DNA from: Candidatus Omnitrophota bacterium
GTDB taxonomy: Bacteria; Omnitrophota; Omnitrophia; Omnitrophales; Aquincolibacteriaceae
Assembly: GCA_023247035.1 (NCBI GenBank)
Contig: JAHFHG010000023.1
Location: forward strand, 1-34,817
DNA length: 34,817 nt
Direction: 5' to 3'
Below, one piece after another: positions 16,479-23,512 of this stretch. The translations under genes and the position numbers were made by a program. The notes beneath the pieces were generated by a model. It did not search any database. It was not told the origin of the DNA and saw only the letters and a list, made by a program, of their open reading frames with translations. Position 1 is the first letter of the stretch; each line of letters starts with the position of its first letter.

Positions 16479-17785
16479 ACGAAGCGCAGAAACTCAGCGG
16501 CAAAATCCGTTCCCGGAAAGCCAAAATTGCCGTCATCGGACTGGGTTACGTGGGACTGCCGCTGGCCCACGCCTTTGCGGCAAAAGGTTTTCGCGTGACG
16601 GGGATCGATATTGATTCCCGCCGGGTGGAAGCCCTGAATCACGGGCAATCCTATATTCGTGACCTGACTTCAAAGGATCTGAGGTCCGTCGTCAAACGGG
16701 GGTTGCTGAGCGCGGCTGTGGATTATGATGCCCTGCAAGACAAAGATGTCGTGATCATTTGCGTGCCCACGCCGCTCAACCGGTTTAAAGATCCGGATAT
16801 CTCCTACATTACCGCAGTCACGGAGGCTATGGCCAAGCGCCTCCACCCCGGCTTGCTTGTGATTCTTGAAAGCACGACTTATCCGGGGACGACCGAAGAA
16901 GTCATCCTTCCGTCTTTTGAGCGCTCCGGCTTAACGGTCGGCAAGGATTTTTTTCTGTGTTTTTCCCCGGAGCGGATCGATCCGGGAAACCCAAAATTTA
17001 AAACGCAAAATATTCCCAAAATTGTCGGAGGCGTGACCCCGGCCTGCGGACGTTTGGCCGCTTCTCTTTATCAGGCCGTGACTCCGGAAGTCGTGAAGGT
17101 CAGTTCCTCGCGTACCGCGGAAATGGCAAAACTTCTTGAAAATACCTTTCGGATTGTCAATATCGGGCTGATGAACGAATTGGCGAAAGCCGCGGTCAAT
17201 TTGAAAGTGGATATTTGGGAGGCGATTGAAGCGGCGAAGACCAAACCGTTTGGTTTTATGCCCTTTTATCCCGGCCCTGGCATTGGCGGGCATTGCATCG
17301 GAATCGACCCGATCTATCTTTCTTGGAAGGCGAGGATTCACGGCTCGGACCTTCATTTTATCGAGCTCGCGCGGCGAGTGAATGCCGAAATGCCGCATTA
17401 CGTCGTCTCTCAAGCCGTTTATGCGCTCAACCGCCACATCGGCAAAGCCATCAAGGGATCGAAGGTTTTGATTTTAGGCGTGACTTACAAACCGGACGTT
17501 GAGGACACCCGCGAATCCCCGGCCTTGGAAATCTTGGAAAATTTAAAACAGATGGGCGCTCAGGTCAATTATAGCGATCCGTACGTGAAGGCGCTCGATG
17601 CCCGGTCGTTTCATTTGCAATCCAAGCCCCTTACCCCCGCGCTTCTGCGGCGGCAAGATTTGGTCCTTTTGCTGACCGGGCATTCCAAATTCAATTATAA
17701 AATGATTGCCGAACACAGCCGGCTGATTTACGATACGCGGAATGCTTTCGGCCAGTTCAGGAAAAAAAATATTGTGAGGTTGTGA
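16475..17785 (+). CDS. UDP-N-acetylhexosamine 6-dehydrogenase (WbpA/TviB-like)
   Basis: 436 residues from the ATG at 16475, chosen for its overlap with the rmlD stop and AAAAGGA upstream. The frame is open further 5' but only within rmlD. Motifs are AVIGLGYVGLPLAHAFA, IICVPTPLNRFKDPDISYI, ILESTTYPGTTEE, CFSPERIDPGNP, KLLENTFRIVNIGLMNELA, the catalytic Cys in GPGIGGHCIGIDPIYL at about 274, and LGVTYKPDVEDTRESPALEI. These mark the WbpA/TviB/WecC branch rather than Ugd. It oxidises UDP-GlcNAc or a similar sugar to the uronic acid. The epimerase 2 bases downstream suggests the TviB-TviC/WbpP type of pairing. Confidence 0.88.
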   Translation: MNEAQKLSGKIRSRKAKIAVIGLGYVGLPLAHAFAAKGFRVTGIDIDSRRVEALNHGQSYIRDLTSKDLRSVVKRGLLSAAVDYDALQDKDVVIICVPTPLNRFKDPDISYITAVTEAMAKRLHPGLLVILESTTYPGTTEEVILPSFERSGLTVGKDFFLCFSPERIDPGNPKFKTQNIPKIVGGVTPACGRLAASLYQAVTPEVVKVSSSRTAEMAKLLENTFRIVNIGLMNELAKAAVNLKVDIWEAIEAAKTKPFGFMPFYPGPGIGGHCIGIDPIYLSWKARIHGSDLHFIELARRVNAEMPHYVVSQAVYALNRHIGKAIKGSKVLILGVTYKPDVEDTRESPALEILENLKQMGAQVNYSDPYVKALDARSFHLQSKPLTPALLRRQDLVLLLTGHSKFNYKMIAEHSRLIYDTRNAFGQFRKKNIVRL

Positions 17786-17786
17786 T

Positions 17787-18734
17787 ATGAAACGTTCCCT
17801 TTGCTTGGTGACGGGGGGGGCCGGGTTTATCGGCTCCCATCTTGCCGAGGCCCTGTTGGAGAGAGCATATCCGGTCCGTGTTTTGGATAATCTTTCGACC
17901 GGGAAATTGGCCAATCTCAAAGCCCTCAAAGGGGACTTGGATTTTCAAAAAGGCGATCTGCGCCGCCGGCGGGATATCGAGAAGGCCCTGCGAGGAGTGA
18001 AATATGTTTTTCATATCGGAGCCAACCGTGCCGTGCTTCGGTCGGTCGATAATCCCCTCGAAACTAATGAGGTCAACGTGACGGGCACTTTAAATCTCCT
18101 GCTTGCCGCCAAGGAGGCGAAGGCAGAAAGATTTGTTTTTTCTTCTTCCTCCTCCGTCTACGGGAACACCCAAAAATTTCCTTCGGTGGAAACGGATACG
18201 CCGCGCCCGGAATCTCCTTATGCGGCCTCCAAGATAATGGGGGAATATTACTGCAAACTGTTTGCCTCGCTTTACCGGCTTAGCACGGTCTCGCTCCGGT
18301 ATTTCAATGTCTTCGGCCCGCGCCAGAATCCCGAGTCGGTCTATTCGGCCGTGATCCCCATTTTTATTGACTGTTTACTGAAAAAGAAATCCCCGGAAAT
18401 TCACTGGGACGGCCGGCAGTCGAGGGATTTTTCTTATGTGGATAACGTGGTGCACGCCAACCTCCGGGCGATGAAGGCCAAAGGAGTATCAGGCGAGGTG
18501 TTTAATATTGCGTGTCACGAGGAGTTTTCTATTTTGGATATTCTTAATGCGCTGAAAAAAATTATGCGCGCGGGCAATGTGAAACCCGTTTTTTTATCCA
18601 AGCGCCGGGGGGACGTCCGAAGAACTTTTGCGGATATCTCGCGGGCAAAACGGCTGCTGGGTTTCAAAGTCCAGACGCGATTTTATCCGGGCCTTGAGAA
18701 AACCGCGGCGTGGTTTTTGGAAGAAAGAGGCTGA
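17787..18734 (+). CDS. NAD-dependent sugar-nucleotide 4-epimerase (WbpP/TviC-like)
   Basis: 315 residues, extended SDR fold. [16 protein letters not shown] leads, then [44 protein letters not shown] and the catalytic Tyr/Lys in [49 protein letters not shown] and a C-terminal [20 protein letters not shown] complete it. The [16 protein letters not shown] tail and the RSV segment resemble UDP-GlcNAc/UDP-GlcNAcA 4-epimerases. With the dehydrogenase upstream it may make a UDP-GalNAcA-type sugar. The exact substrate cannot be settled from sequence alone. Confidence 0.82.
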   Translation: MKRSLCLVTGGAGFIGSHLAEALLERAYPVRVLDNLSTGKLANLKALKGDLDFQKGDLRRRRDIEKALRGVKYVFHIGANRAVLRSVDNPLETNEVNVTGTLNLLLAAKEAKAERFVFSSSSSVYGNTQKFPSVETDTPRPESPYAASKIMGEYYCKLFASLYRLSTVSLRYFNVFGPRQNPESVYSAVIPIFIDCLLKKKSPEIHWDGRQSRDFSYVDNVVHANLRAMKAKGVSGEVFNIACHEEFSILDILNALKKIMRAGNVKPVFLSKRRGDVRRTFADISRAKRLLGFKVQTRFYPGLEKTAAWFLEERG

Positions 18735-18738
18735 GGCG

Positions 18739-19692
18739 GTGGAGAAAATAGTCGTGATCACCGGAGGCGCCGGGTTTATCGGCTCTCATCTTTGCGACGC
18801 ATTGATCCGGGAAGGATTCCGGGTGAGCGCGATCGACAACCTGCTGACGGGGAGCCTGAAAAATATCGCGCACTTAAAAAGTGAGCCCCGCTTTAGCCTG
18901 ATCCGGCATAATGTCAGCCAGTATATTGACTATCCCGGCCCGGTGCATTACGTGCTTCACTTCGCCTCGCCGGCAAGCCCTGTGGATTATTTGAATCTGC
19001 CGATTCCCACGCTGAAAGTCGGCGCCCTCGGGACGCACAATGCGTTAGGCCTGGCGAAATCAAAAAATGCAGTCTTTGCGCTCGCCTCCACCTCGGAGGT
19101 CTACGGCGATCCTTTGGTGCATCCTCAGAAGGAAGATTATTGGGGGAATGTGAATCCCATCGGCCCGCGCGGGGTTTACGATGAAGCCAAACGGTTTGCG
19201 GAAGCCCTTACGATGGCCTATTTTCACCATCATAAACTGGACGTAAAGATTGTAAGGATTTTTAATACCTACGGCCCGAGGATGAGATTGCGCGACGGGC
19301 GGGCGATTCCTGAATTTATTTCCAGCGCTCTTAAGAACGAACCCATTCCCGTGTTCGGAGACGGAACGCAGACGAGGAGCTTTTGTTATGTCGAGGATTT
19401 GATTCAGGGAATCGTGAAAGTCATTTTCTCTTCTTTGAATGAACCGGTCAATCTCGGCAATCCTCATGAAATGACGATCTTGGAGCTGGCCGAACGGATC
19501 ATTCAAATGACGCAAAGTAAAAGTAAAGTCCAGTTTCAGCCGCTTCCTAAAGATGATCCGAAAGTGCGCCGGCCGGATATTGCAAAAGCCAGGACCCAAC
19601 TGGGCTGGGAACCGAAGGTCCGGCTGGAGGACGGATTAAGAAAGACAATCGAATATTTCCGTGAAAATCTTGCGGAATGCTTAACCTCATAA
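18739..19692 (+). CDS. UDP-glucuronate decarboxylase (UDP-xylose synthase)
   Basis: 317 residues from a GTG at 18739, five bases after the previous stop. In-frame sequence further upstream lies in the preceding gene and is not family-like. Diagnostic segments of UXS enzymes are [105 protein letters not shown] and [16 protein letters not shown]. It converts UDP-glucuronate to UDP-xylose and CO2 with bound NAD. Ugd at 12514 supplies its substrate. No membrane segment is seen, so it is cytosolic. Confidence 0.93.
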   Translation: MEKIVVITGGAGFIGSHLCDALIREGFRVSAIDNLLTGSLKNIAHLKSEPRFSLIRHNVSQYIDYPGPVHYVLHFASPASPVDYLNLPIPTLKVGALGTHNALGLAKSKNAVFALASTSEVYGDPLVHPQKEDYWGNVNPIGPRGVYDEAKRFAEALTMAYFHHHKLDVKIVRIFNTYGPRMRLRDGRAIPEFISSALKNEPIPVFGDGTQTRSFCYVEDLIQGIVKVIFSSLNEPVNLGNPHEMTILELAERIIQMTQSKSKVQFQPLPKDDPKVRRPDIAKARTQLGWEPKVRLEDGLRKTIEYFRENLAECLTS

Positions 19693-19699
19693 GGACGAC

Positions 19700-19879
19700 A
19701 TGAAACGAAAAGCCCTCATTACAGGAATCGCCGGCCAAGTTTTATGCGGGGAGGCTTCTCAATCGCGGCGGGATTTAAAATGGAAATCCGAAGTGACTTT
19801 CCGCAGGCTCGTGGAAATGACGGTCGATCATGACAGGGAACTTCTTTCATCCGCAATAAGCCTGCCTTCAACCGCTTGA
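19700..19879 (+). pseudogene. gmd: Internally deleted GDP-mannose 4,6-dehydratase remnant (59 codons left)
   Basis: RBS AAGGA and ATG open an uninterrupted 59-codon frame. Residues 1-13, MKRKALITGIAGQ, match the Gmd N-terminus, where family members read LITGITGQDGSYL. From about residue 14 the frame jumps to the Gmd C-terminus. LCGEASQSRRDLKWKSEVTF, then RRLVEMTVDHDRELL, matches the usual LLGDPSKARxxLGWKPxVSFxELVxxMVxxDLE. Some 280 central residues, including the catalytic TDE and YxxxK, are missing in frame near base 19738. The product cannot be an enzyme. It sits in operon position after UDP-xylose synthase. Intact Gmd starts GDP-deoxyhexose synthesis. A real deletion and an assembly error both remain possible. 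Confidence 0.75.
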
Positions 19880-19975
19880 GAAAATCCGTCCTTATAACCG
19901 GAGCCGCAGGTTTCAGCGGCCGATACCTTTGCGGCCTTTGAAGAACTGCTCGCGGATTGGAGGCGAGGAATCTAA
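19876..19975 (+). pseudogene. Internally deleted GDP-4-keto-6-deoxy-D-mannose reductase remnant
   Basis: A TTG at 19876 overlaps the gmd-remnant stop and encodes RKSVLITGAAGFSGRYL, the N-terminus of an SDR sugar-nucleotide enzyme. It stops at TGA after 21 codons. In the next frame, from about 19922, DTFAAFEELLADWRRGI ends in TAA at 19973-19975, directly before the glycosyltransferase ATG. That tail matches the FExxLxxLLxxWR ending of Rmd-type reductases, the usual partner of Gmd. About 250-270 central residues are gone and the two ends are out of frame. CGGCC flanks the junction area twice (19918 and 19932). The family name rests on short ends and on gmd next door. Confidence 0.6.
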
Positions 19976-20704
19976 ATGAATCAAGATCCGAACGGCGTCT
20001 TCCTTTCGGTGGTGATTCCGGCTTACAATGAGCAAGAAAGAATCGGCCGGACCCTGGAAGCAATGATTGCGTTTCTGAAACGCCAGCCTTACCGCTCGGA
20101 AATCCTTGTGGTGGACGACGGAAGCACCGATGCCACCTTGGAAACAGCGTCGGGGAAGTTGCAAGATTTTCCCCACCGGATATTTAAGAATTCCACGAAT
20201 CAGGGCAAAGGCGCGGCTGTGAAAAAAGGAATGCTGGCCGCCGCAGGGGAATACGTCCTTTTTAGTGATGCGGATATGTCCACGCCGATTGAGGAGGTGC
20301 GCCGTTTCATCGAGCTTTTGGAGAAAGAAAACTACGATTGCGTGATCGGCTCACGCGCGCTGCCCCAGTCGCAGGTTGAAATCCGCCAAGGACTTCTTCG
20401 CGAAAACATCGGAAGAATTTTTAACTTTTTCGCGCGAGGCTTAAGTTTTCAGGGCATTTCGGACTCCCAGTGCGGATTCAAATGCTTCAAGCGGGATACG
20501 GCGCGCGACCTCTTCAGCCGCCAGCGCCTCAAAGGATTTAGTTTCGACGCGGAGATTCTCTATCTGGCGCAGCGGCGGGGTTATCGAATCCTCGAAGCCC
20601 CCGTCATCTGGAGGAATTCCGCCCAAAGCCGCGTTCGAATTTTAAGCGACCCCTTCAATATGTTTTTAGATTTGCTGCGAATCCGCTGGCTGCACCGCTC
20701 GTGA
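19976..20704 (+). CDS. GT2 glycosyltransferase, ALG5-like polyprenyl-phosphate glucosyltransferase
   Basis: 242 residues. The GT-A fold starts with LSVVIPAYNEQERIGRTLE, then VVDDGSTDATLE, NQGKGAAVKKGML, the metal-binding DAD in LFSDADMSTPIEEV at about 98-100, VIGSRALPQSQV and SDSQCGFKCF. The last resembles the SQCGFK/TQCGFK mark of dolichyl- or undecaprenyl-phosphate glucosyltransferases. It should move a sugar from a nucleotide donor to a lipid phosphate carrier on the cytoplasmic face. No membrane helices are present, in contrast to many ALG5-like enzymes. It starts immediately after the reductase remnant stop, so it belonged to the same operon. It is the only glycosyltransferase in the sugar block. 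Confidence 0.85.
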   Translation: MNQDPNGVFLSVVIPAYNEQERIGRTLEAMIAFLKRQPYRSEILVVDDGSTDATLETASGKLQDFPHRIFKNSTNQGKGAAVKKGMLAAAGEYVLFSDADMSTPIEEVRRFIELLEKENYDCVIGSRALPQSQVEIRQGLLRENIGRIFNFFARGLSFQGISDSQCGFKCFKRDTARDLFSRQRLKGFSFDAEILYLAQRRGYRILEAPVIWRNSAQSRVRILSDPFNMFLDLLRIRWLHRS

Positions 20705-20785
20705 AAAATCAGCCGGAGGAAGCAGGATTGAGTGACCGATAGCCGCCCAAATGTGAAAAGGCTTCCCGCAGGAAATACTTTTCGC

Positions 20786-20791
20786 TATAAT
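20786..20791 (+). promoter_or_regulatory. Possible -10 box (TATAAT)
   Basis: A perfect TATAAT about 40 bases before the TTG of the small frame at 20829. The -35 area at 17-base spacing (TTCCCG) matches poorly. It may serve the small frame and tatA. Confidence 0.35.
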
Positions 20792-20828
20792 CCATTTTTC
20801 ATCAAAATCAGATAGGCAAGGAATACCT

Positions 20829-21212
20829 TTGAAGGATGAAGACGGGCTTCCCGATGACGGAACCGGCTGCCGAAAAACCTCCGGAGCTTTCTACCGCCAG
20901 GAACTCTTCGCAGAAAAAAACAAAGCGGCCAATATTTTCGTCTCGGCTCGTGACGCGGCGCTTGTTTTCGGGATCCCGCCGGAGATTCAATATTTAGAGA
21001 AGCGTCATGAGGCGGATGAGGCGTCTGCGATCACTCAAAAGCGAAAACCATTCTGCGAATCGGGGATGATCTCCGGCTTGGCGAAGGGATTCGAAGAATG
21101 GCGGAATGGGCCGAGCGGGACGGGGCGAGGAAGAGTAAAAGTTTTGAAAATATCGAAATTGGAATCAACCTGCCGCCCTCGTGGGAGAATCACAGTACGG
21201 AGCTTTCCATAA
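20829..21212 (+). CDS. Uncertain small protein before tatA, possibly frameshifted
   Basis: 127 codons from a TTG with AAGGA six bases upstream and a TATAAT further up. It ends about 8 bases before the tatA RBS. Residues about 1-70 look protein-like (ELFAEKNKAANIFVSARDAA, VFGIPPEIQYLEKRHEADE) with codon use like the neighbours. From about 21043 the frame becomes Arg/Gly-rich. Another frame (+2) reads more naturally there (TILRIGDDLRLGEGIRRMAE, then IEIGINLPPSW), but it runs on into tatA. It could be a real orphan gene, a frameshifted gene or decaying sequence. I do not recognise any family and see no signal peptide or membrane helix. The 124 bases before it (20705-20828) hold no other gene. 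Confidence 0.4.
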   Translation: MKDEDGLPDDGTGCRKTSGAFYRQELFAEKNKAANIFVSARDAALVFGIPPEIQYLEKRHEADEASAITQKRKPFCESGMISGLAKGFEEWRNGPSGTGRGRVKVLKISKLESTCRPRGRITVRSFP

Positions 21213-21230
21213 AATCAAGAAGGAGGAATC

Positions 21231-21410
21231 ATGATGAGTATGCCGGGACCTTTGGAGGTCGTCGTTATTCTGCTGGTTGTTTTGCTTTTGTTCGGCGCCA
21301 AACGCCTGCCAGAAATTGGAAGGGCCTTAGGCGAGGGTGTCAGGGAGTTTAAGAAATCTTTAAAAGACATCGACAAAGATACGGATAAGGATACAAAATC
21401 GGAGAAATGA
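21231..21410 (+). CDS. tatA: Sec-independent translocase protein TatA/TatE
   Basis: 59 residues with a strong RBS (AAGGAGG). One membrane helix at about 7-24 ([15 protein letters not shown]-like) is followed by the hinge [20 protein letters not shown]. That is the TatA signature of FG, then LPxxGxxxGxxxxxFKK. An amphipathic helix and a charged tail [15 protein letters not shown] end it. TatA lines the pore that exports folded proteins with twin-arginine signals. tatC is not in the window, so the core receptor must be elsewhere. The next gene encodes an exported thioredoxin-like protein, but its signal has no twin arginine, so Sec export is more likely there. Confidence 0.9.
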   Translation: MMSMPGPLEVVVILLVVLLLFGAKRLPEIGRALGEGVREFKKSLKDIDKDTDKDTKSEK

Positions 21411-21475
21411 GGAATAGACGGTCCGGTTTTGCATATTCGAGAATCCGCGAAAAATTATCATAGGATTTATTTCTA

Positions 21476-23512
21476 TTGTTCAAATTGAAAAGGATCGTCA
21501 TGATAGGGGTGACGCTGCTTCTCAGCGCCGCCCGCCCCGATTCCGTTTTTGCAATGGCCCAAAATCATCCCATCAAAAAATCTCCCGTGAAAGAGCCCGT
21601 CCTCGACGACAGGCGGCTGGAGGGCTTTGTCACGGCTCCAGAATTCCCCGAGGATTTAGAGTGGCTCAATACGGGCCGCCCCCTTTCCATCAAACAGCTC
21701 GCGGGGAAAATCATTCTTTTGGATTTTTGGACCTATTGCTGCATCAATTGTATGCACGTCATCCCGGATCTGAAGCGGCTTGAGGAGAAATATTCCCAGG
21801 AACTTGTCGTGATCGGCGTTCATTCCGCAAAGTTTGCCAACGAAAAGGGGACGGAATCGATCCGGCAGGCCATTCTCCGGTATGAGATTAAACACCCGGT
21901 CGTGAATGATAAGGATATGGAGGTCTGGTCGCAATACGGAGTTCAGGCGTGGCCTACCTCAGTTTTGATCAACCCGAAGGGGAAAATCATAGGCGCTCAT
22001 TCCGGCGAAGGCGTTTATGAGATATTCGATCGTATTATCGCTTCAGCCGTGGCTCATTTTGACTCCCACGGTGAGCTTAAGAGAAGCCGCCTGCAAGTTG
22101 CTTTGGAAGAAGCTCAAAGGCCTCAAGGGATTTTATTTTTTCCCGGTAAAGTTCACGCCGATCCCGCGAAAAAACGTTTTTTTATCAGTGATTCCAACAA
22201 TAACCGGATCCTGATCACGACGCTTGACGGGGAAGTGCTGGACGTGATTGCCGGCGGCCGCGCTGGAAAAAAGGACGGGGTTTTTGAAGATGCGGAATTG
22301 AATCATCCACAAGGTATTTTTGCGGACGGCGAGGCGCTTTACATTGCCGATACGGAAAACCATTTGATCCGGAAGGCTGACCTCTCAACCCGTCAAGTCC
22401 AAACTCTTTTTGGAACGGGCAGGCAAGCCGGTCATTTTGGCGGCGCGGGTATGGGAACGCAGGTTGCGCTCAATTCTCCTTGGGATCTGCTGGCCCACAA
22501 GGGAAAACTTTATATTGCAATGGCCGGTTCTCACCAACTTTACGAGGCCGACCTCAAGAGTCTGCAATTCAAACCGTTCGCCGGCTCCGGCCGTGAGGCG
22601 CGGATTGACGGGCCGCTTCTTCAGGCTGCGCTCGCCCAGCCCAGCGGCATTACGACCGACGGAGAAAAGCTTTATTTTGCCGACAGCGAGGTAAGCTCAG
22701 TCCGCTCGGCGGATCTTCATCCGGACGGAAAAGTTGAAACGCTCATCGGTGAAGATTTATTCGTCTTCGGCGACGCGGACGGCGCTCAAAAAAAGGCCCG
22801 GCTTCAGCACCCGTTGGGGGTCGTTTATCACAAGGGAATGCTTTATGTCGCGGACACGTACAATTCAAAAATTAAAATCATCGATCCGATTCGCAAAACG
22901 AGCGAGTCGCTTGCCGGCAATGGAAAGCACGGCAGCCAAGACGGCGCGGCTGGCGAGGCGGAATTTTTCGAGCCGAGCGGCCTTACGATTTTGGATGACC
23001 ACCTGTATGTGGCCGACACCAATAATCACGCGATCCGGATTCTCGATTTAGCCTCCGGGCAGGTATCGACTTTGAAATTACGGGGCCTTCAGAAATCGCC
23101 TGGACAGAACCGCGGCGAATTTAAAGGCCGGATTATCGAAGCGCCTGAGAAAAAGGTGAAGCAAGGCCGCGTTGTCCTTTCGGTGAGTTTTATTCTGCCT
23201 TCAGGATACAAGTTTGTGGATAACGGCCCCTTTCACCTTGAGTGGAAATCGGAAGAGAGCGCGATTCTGAAATTTTCCGGAAGCTCAAATCAGCTGGATA
23301 CAAACCGTTTGGCGTTTCCTTTTGAAATTCCGATCCAAGCCTCTCCCGGGCGTGAAACGGTCGTCTTGGAGGCCGTAATCTATTACTGCAATAAAAAATC
23401 CAAAGTCTGCCTGTTTGAAAATCTAAGGATCCGGATTCCTATCGAGGTAGGAACCGAAGGCTTGTCGCGCGTTGCGTTGAAGATTCCGGTCGAGCCTAAG
23501 GCCGGTGTCTAA
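21476..23512 (+). CDS. Exported NHLRC2-like protein: thioredoxin-like domain, NHL propeller, DsbD-N-like C-terminus
   Basis: 678 residues from TTG 21476, which gives a full signal peptide (MFKLKRIV...SVFA, 1-26). ATG 21500 has the better RBS (AAAAGG) but loses the basic start. Residues about 45-190 are thioredoxin-like with redox motif WTYCCINCMHV and cis-Pro region AWPTSVLINPKG. Residues about 205-545 hold five to six NHL repeats (FFISDSNNNRILI, LYIADTENHLIRK, LYVADTYNSKIKI, LYVADTNNHAIRI). Residues about 560-670 resemble the DsbD N-terminal immunoglobulin-like domain, with a Cys pair in YYCNKKSKVCLF. The order matches NHLRC2 family proteins. It is probably a periplasmic thiol-redox protein. 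The substrate is unknown. Confidence 0.85.
   Translation: MFKLKRIVMIGVTLLLSAARPDSVFAMAQNHPIKKSPVKEPVLDDRRLEGFVTAPEFPEDLEWLNTGRPLSIKQLAGKIILLDFWTYCCINCMHVIPDLKRLEEKYSQELVVIGVHSAKFANEKGTESIRQAILRYEIKHPVVNDKDMEVWSQYGVQAWPTSVLINPKGKIIGAHSGEGVYEIFDRIIASAVAHFDSHGELKRSRLQVALEEAQRPQGILFFPGKVHADPAKKRFFISDSNNNRILITTLDGEVLDVIAGGRAGKKDGVFEDAELNHPQGIFADGEALYIADTENHLIRKADLSTRQVQTLFGTGRQAGHFGGAGMGTQVALNSPWDLLAHKGKLYIAMAGSHQLYEADLKSLQFKPFAGSGREARIDGPLLQAALAQPSGITTDGEKLYFADSEVSSVRSADLHPDGKVETLIGEDLFVFGDADGAQKKARLQHPLGVVYHKGMLYVADTYNSKIKIIDPIRKTSESLAGNGKHGSQDGAAGEAEFFEPSGLTILDDHLYVADTNNHAIRILDLASGQVSTLKLRGLQKSPGQNRGEFKGRIIEAPEKKVKQGRVVLSVSFILPSGYKFVDNGPFHLEWKSEESAILKFSGSSNQLDTNRLAFPFEIPIQASPGRETVVLEAVIYYCNKKSKVCLFENLRIRIPIEVGTEGLSRVALKIPVEPKAGV

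Noticed and set aside
18628-18738. In-frame upstream extension of UDP-xylose synthase
   Set aside because: It lies in the 3' end of the preceding epimerase in another frame. The family starts at the GTG-encoded residue just before TGGAGFIGS.
21098-21352. Separate gene starting MAEWAERDGARK in a second frame before tatA
   Set aside because: It runs well into the clearly supported tatA frame and has no RBS. It is kept only as an alternative reading of the uncertain frame at 20829.
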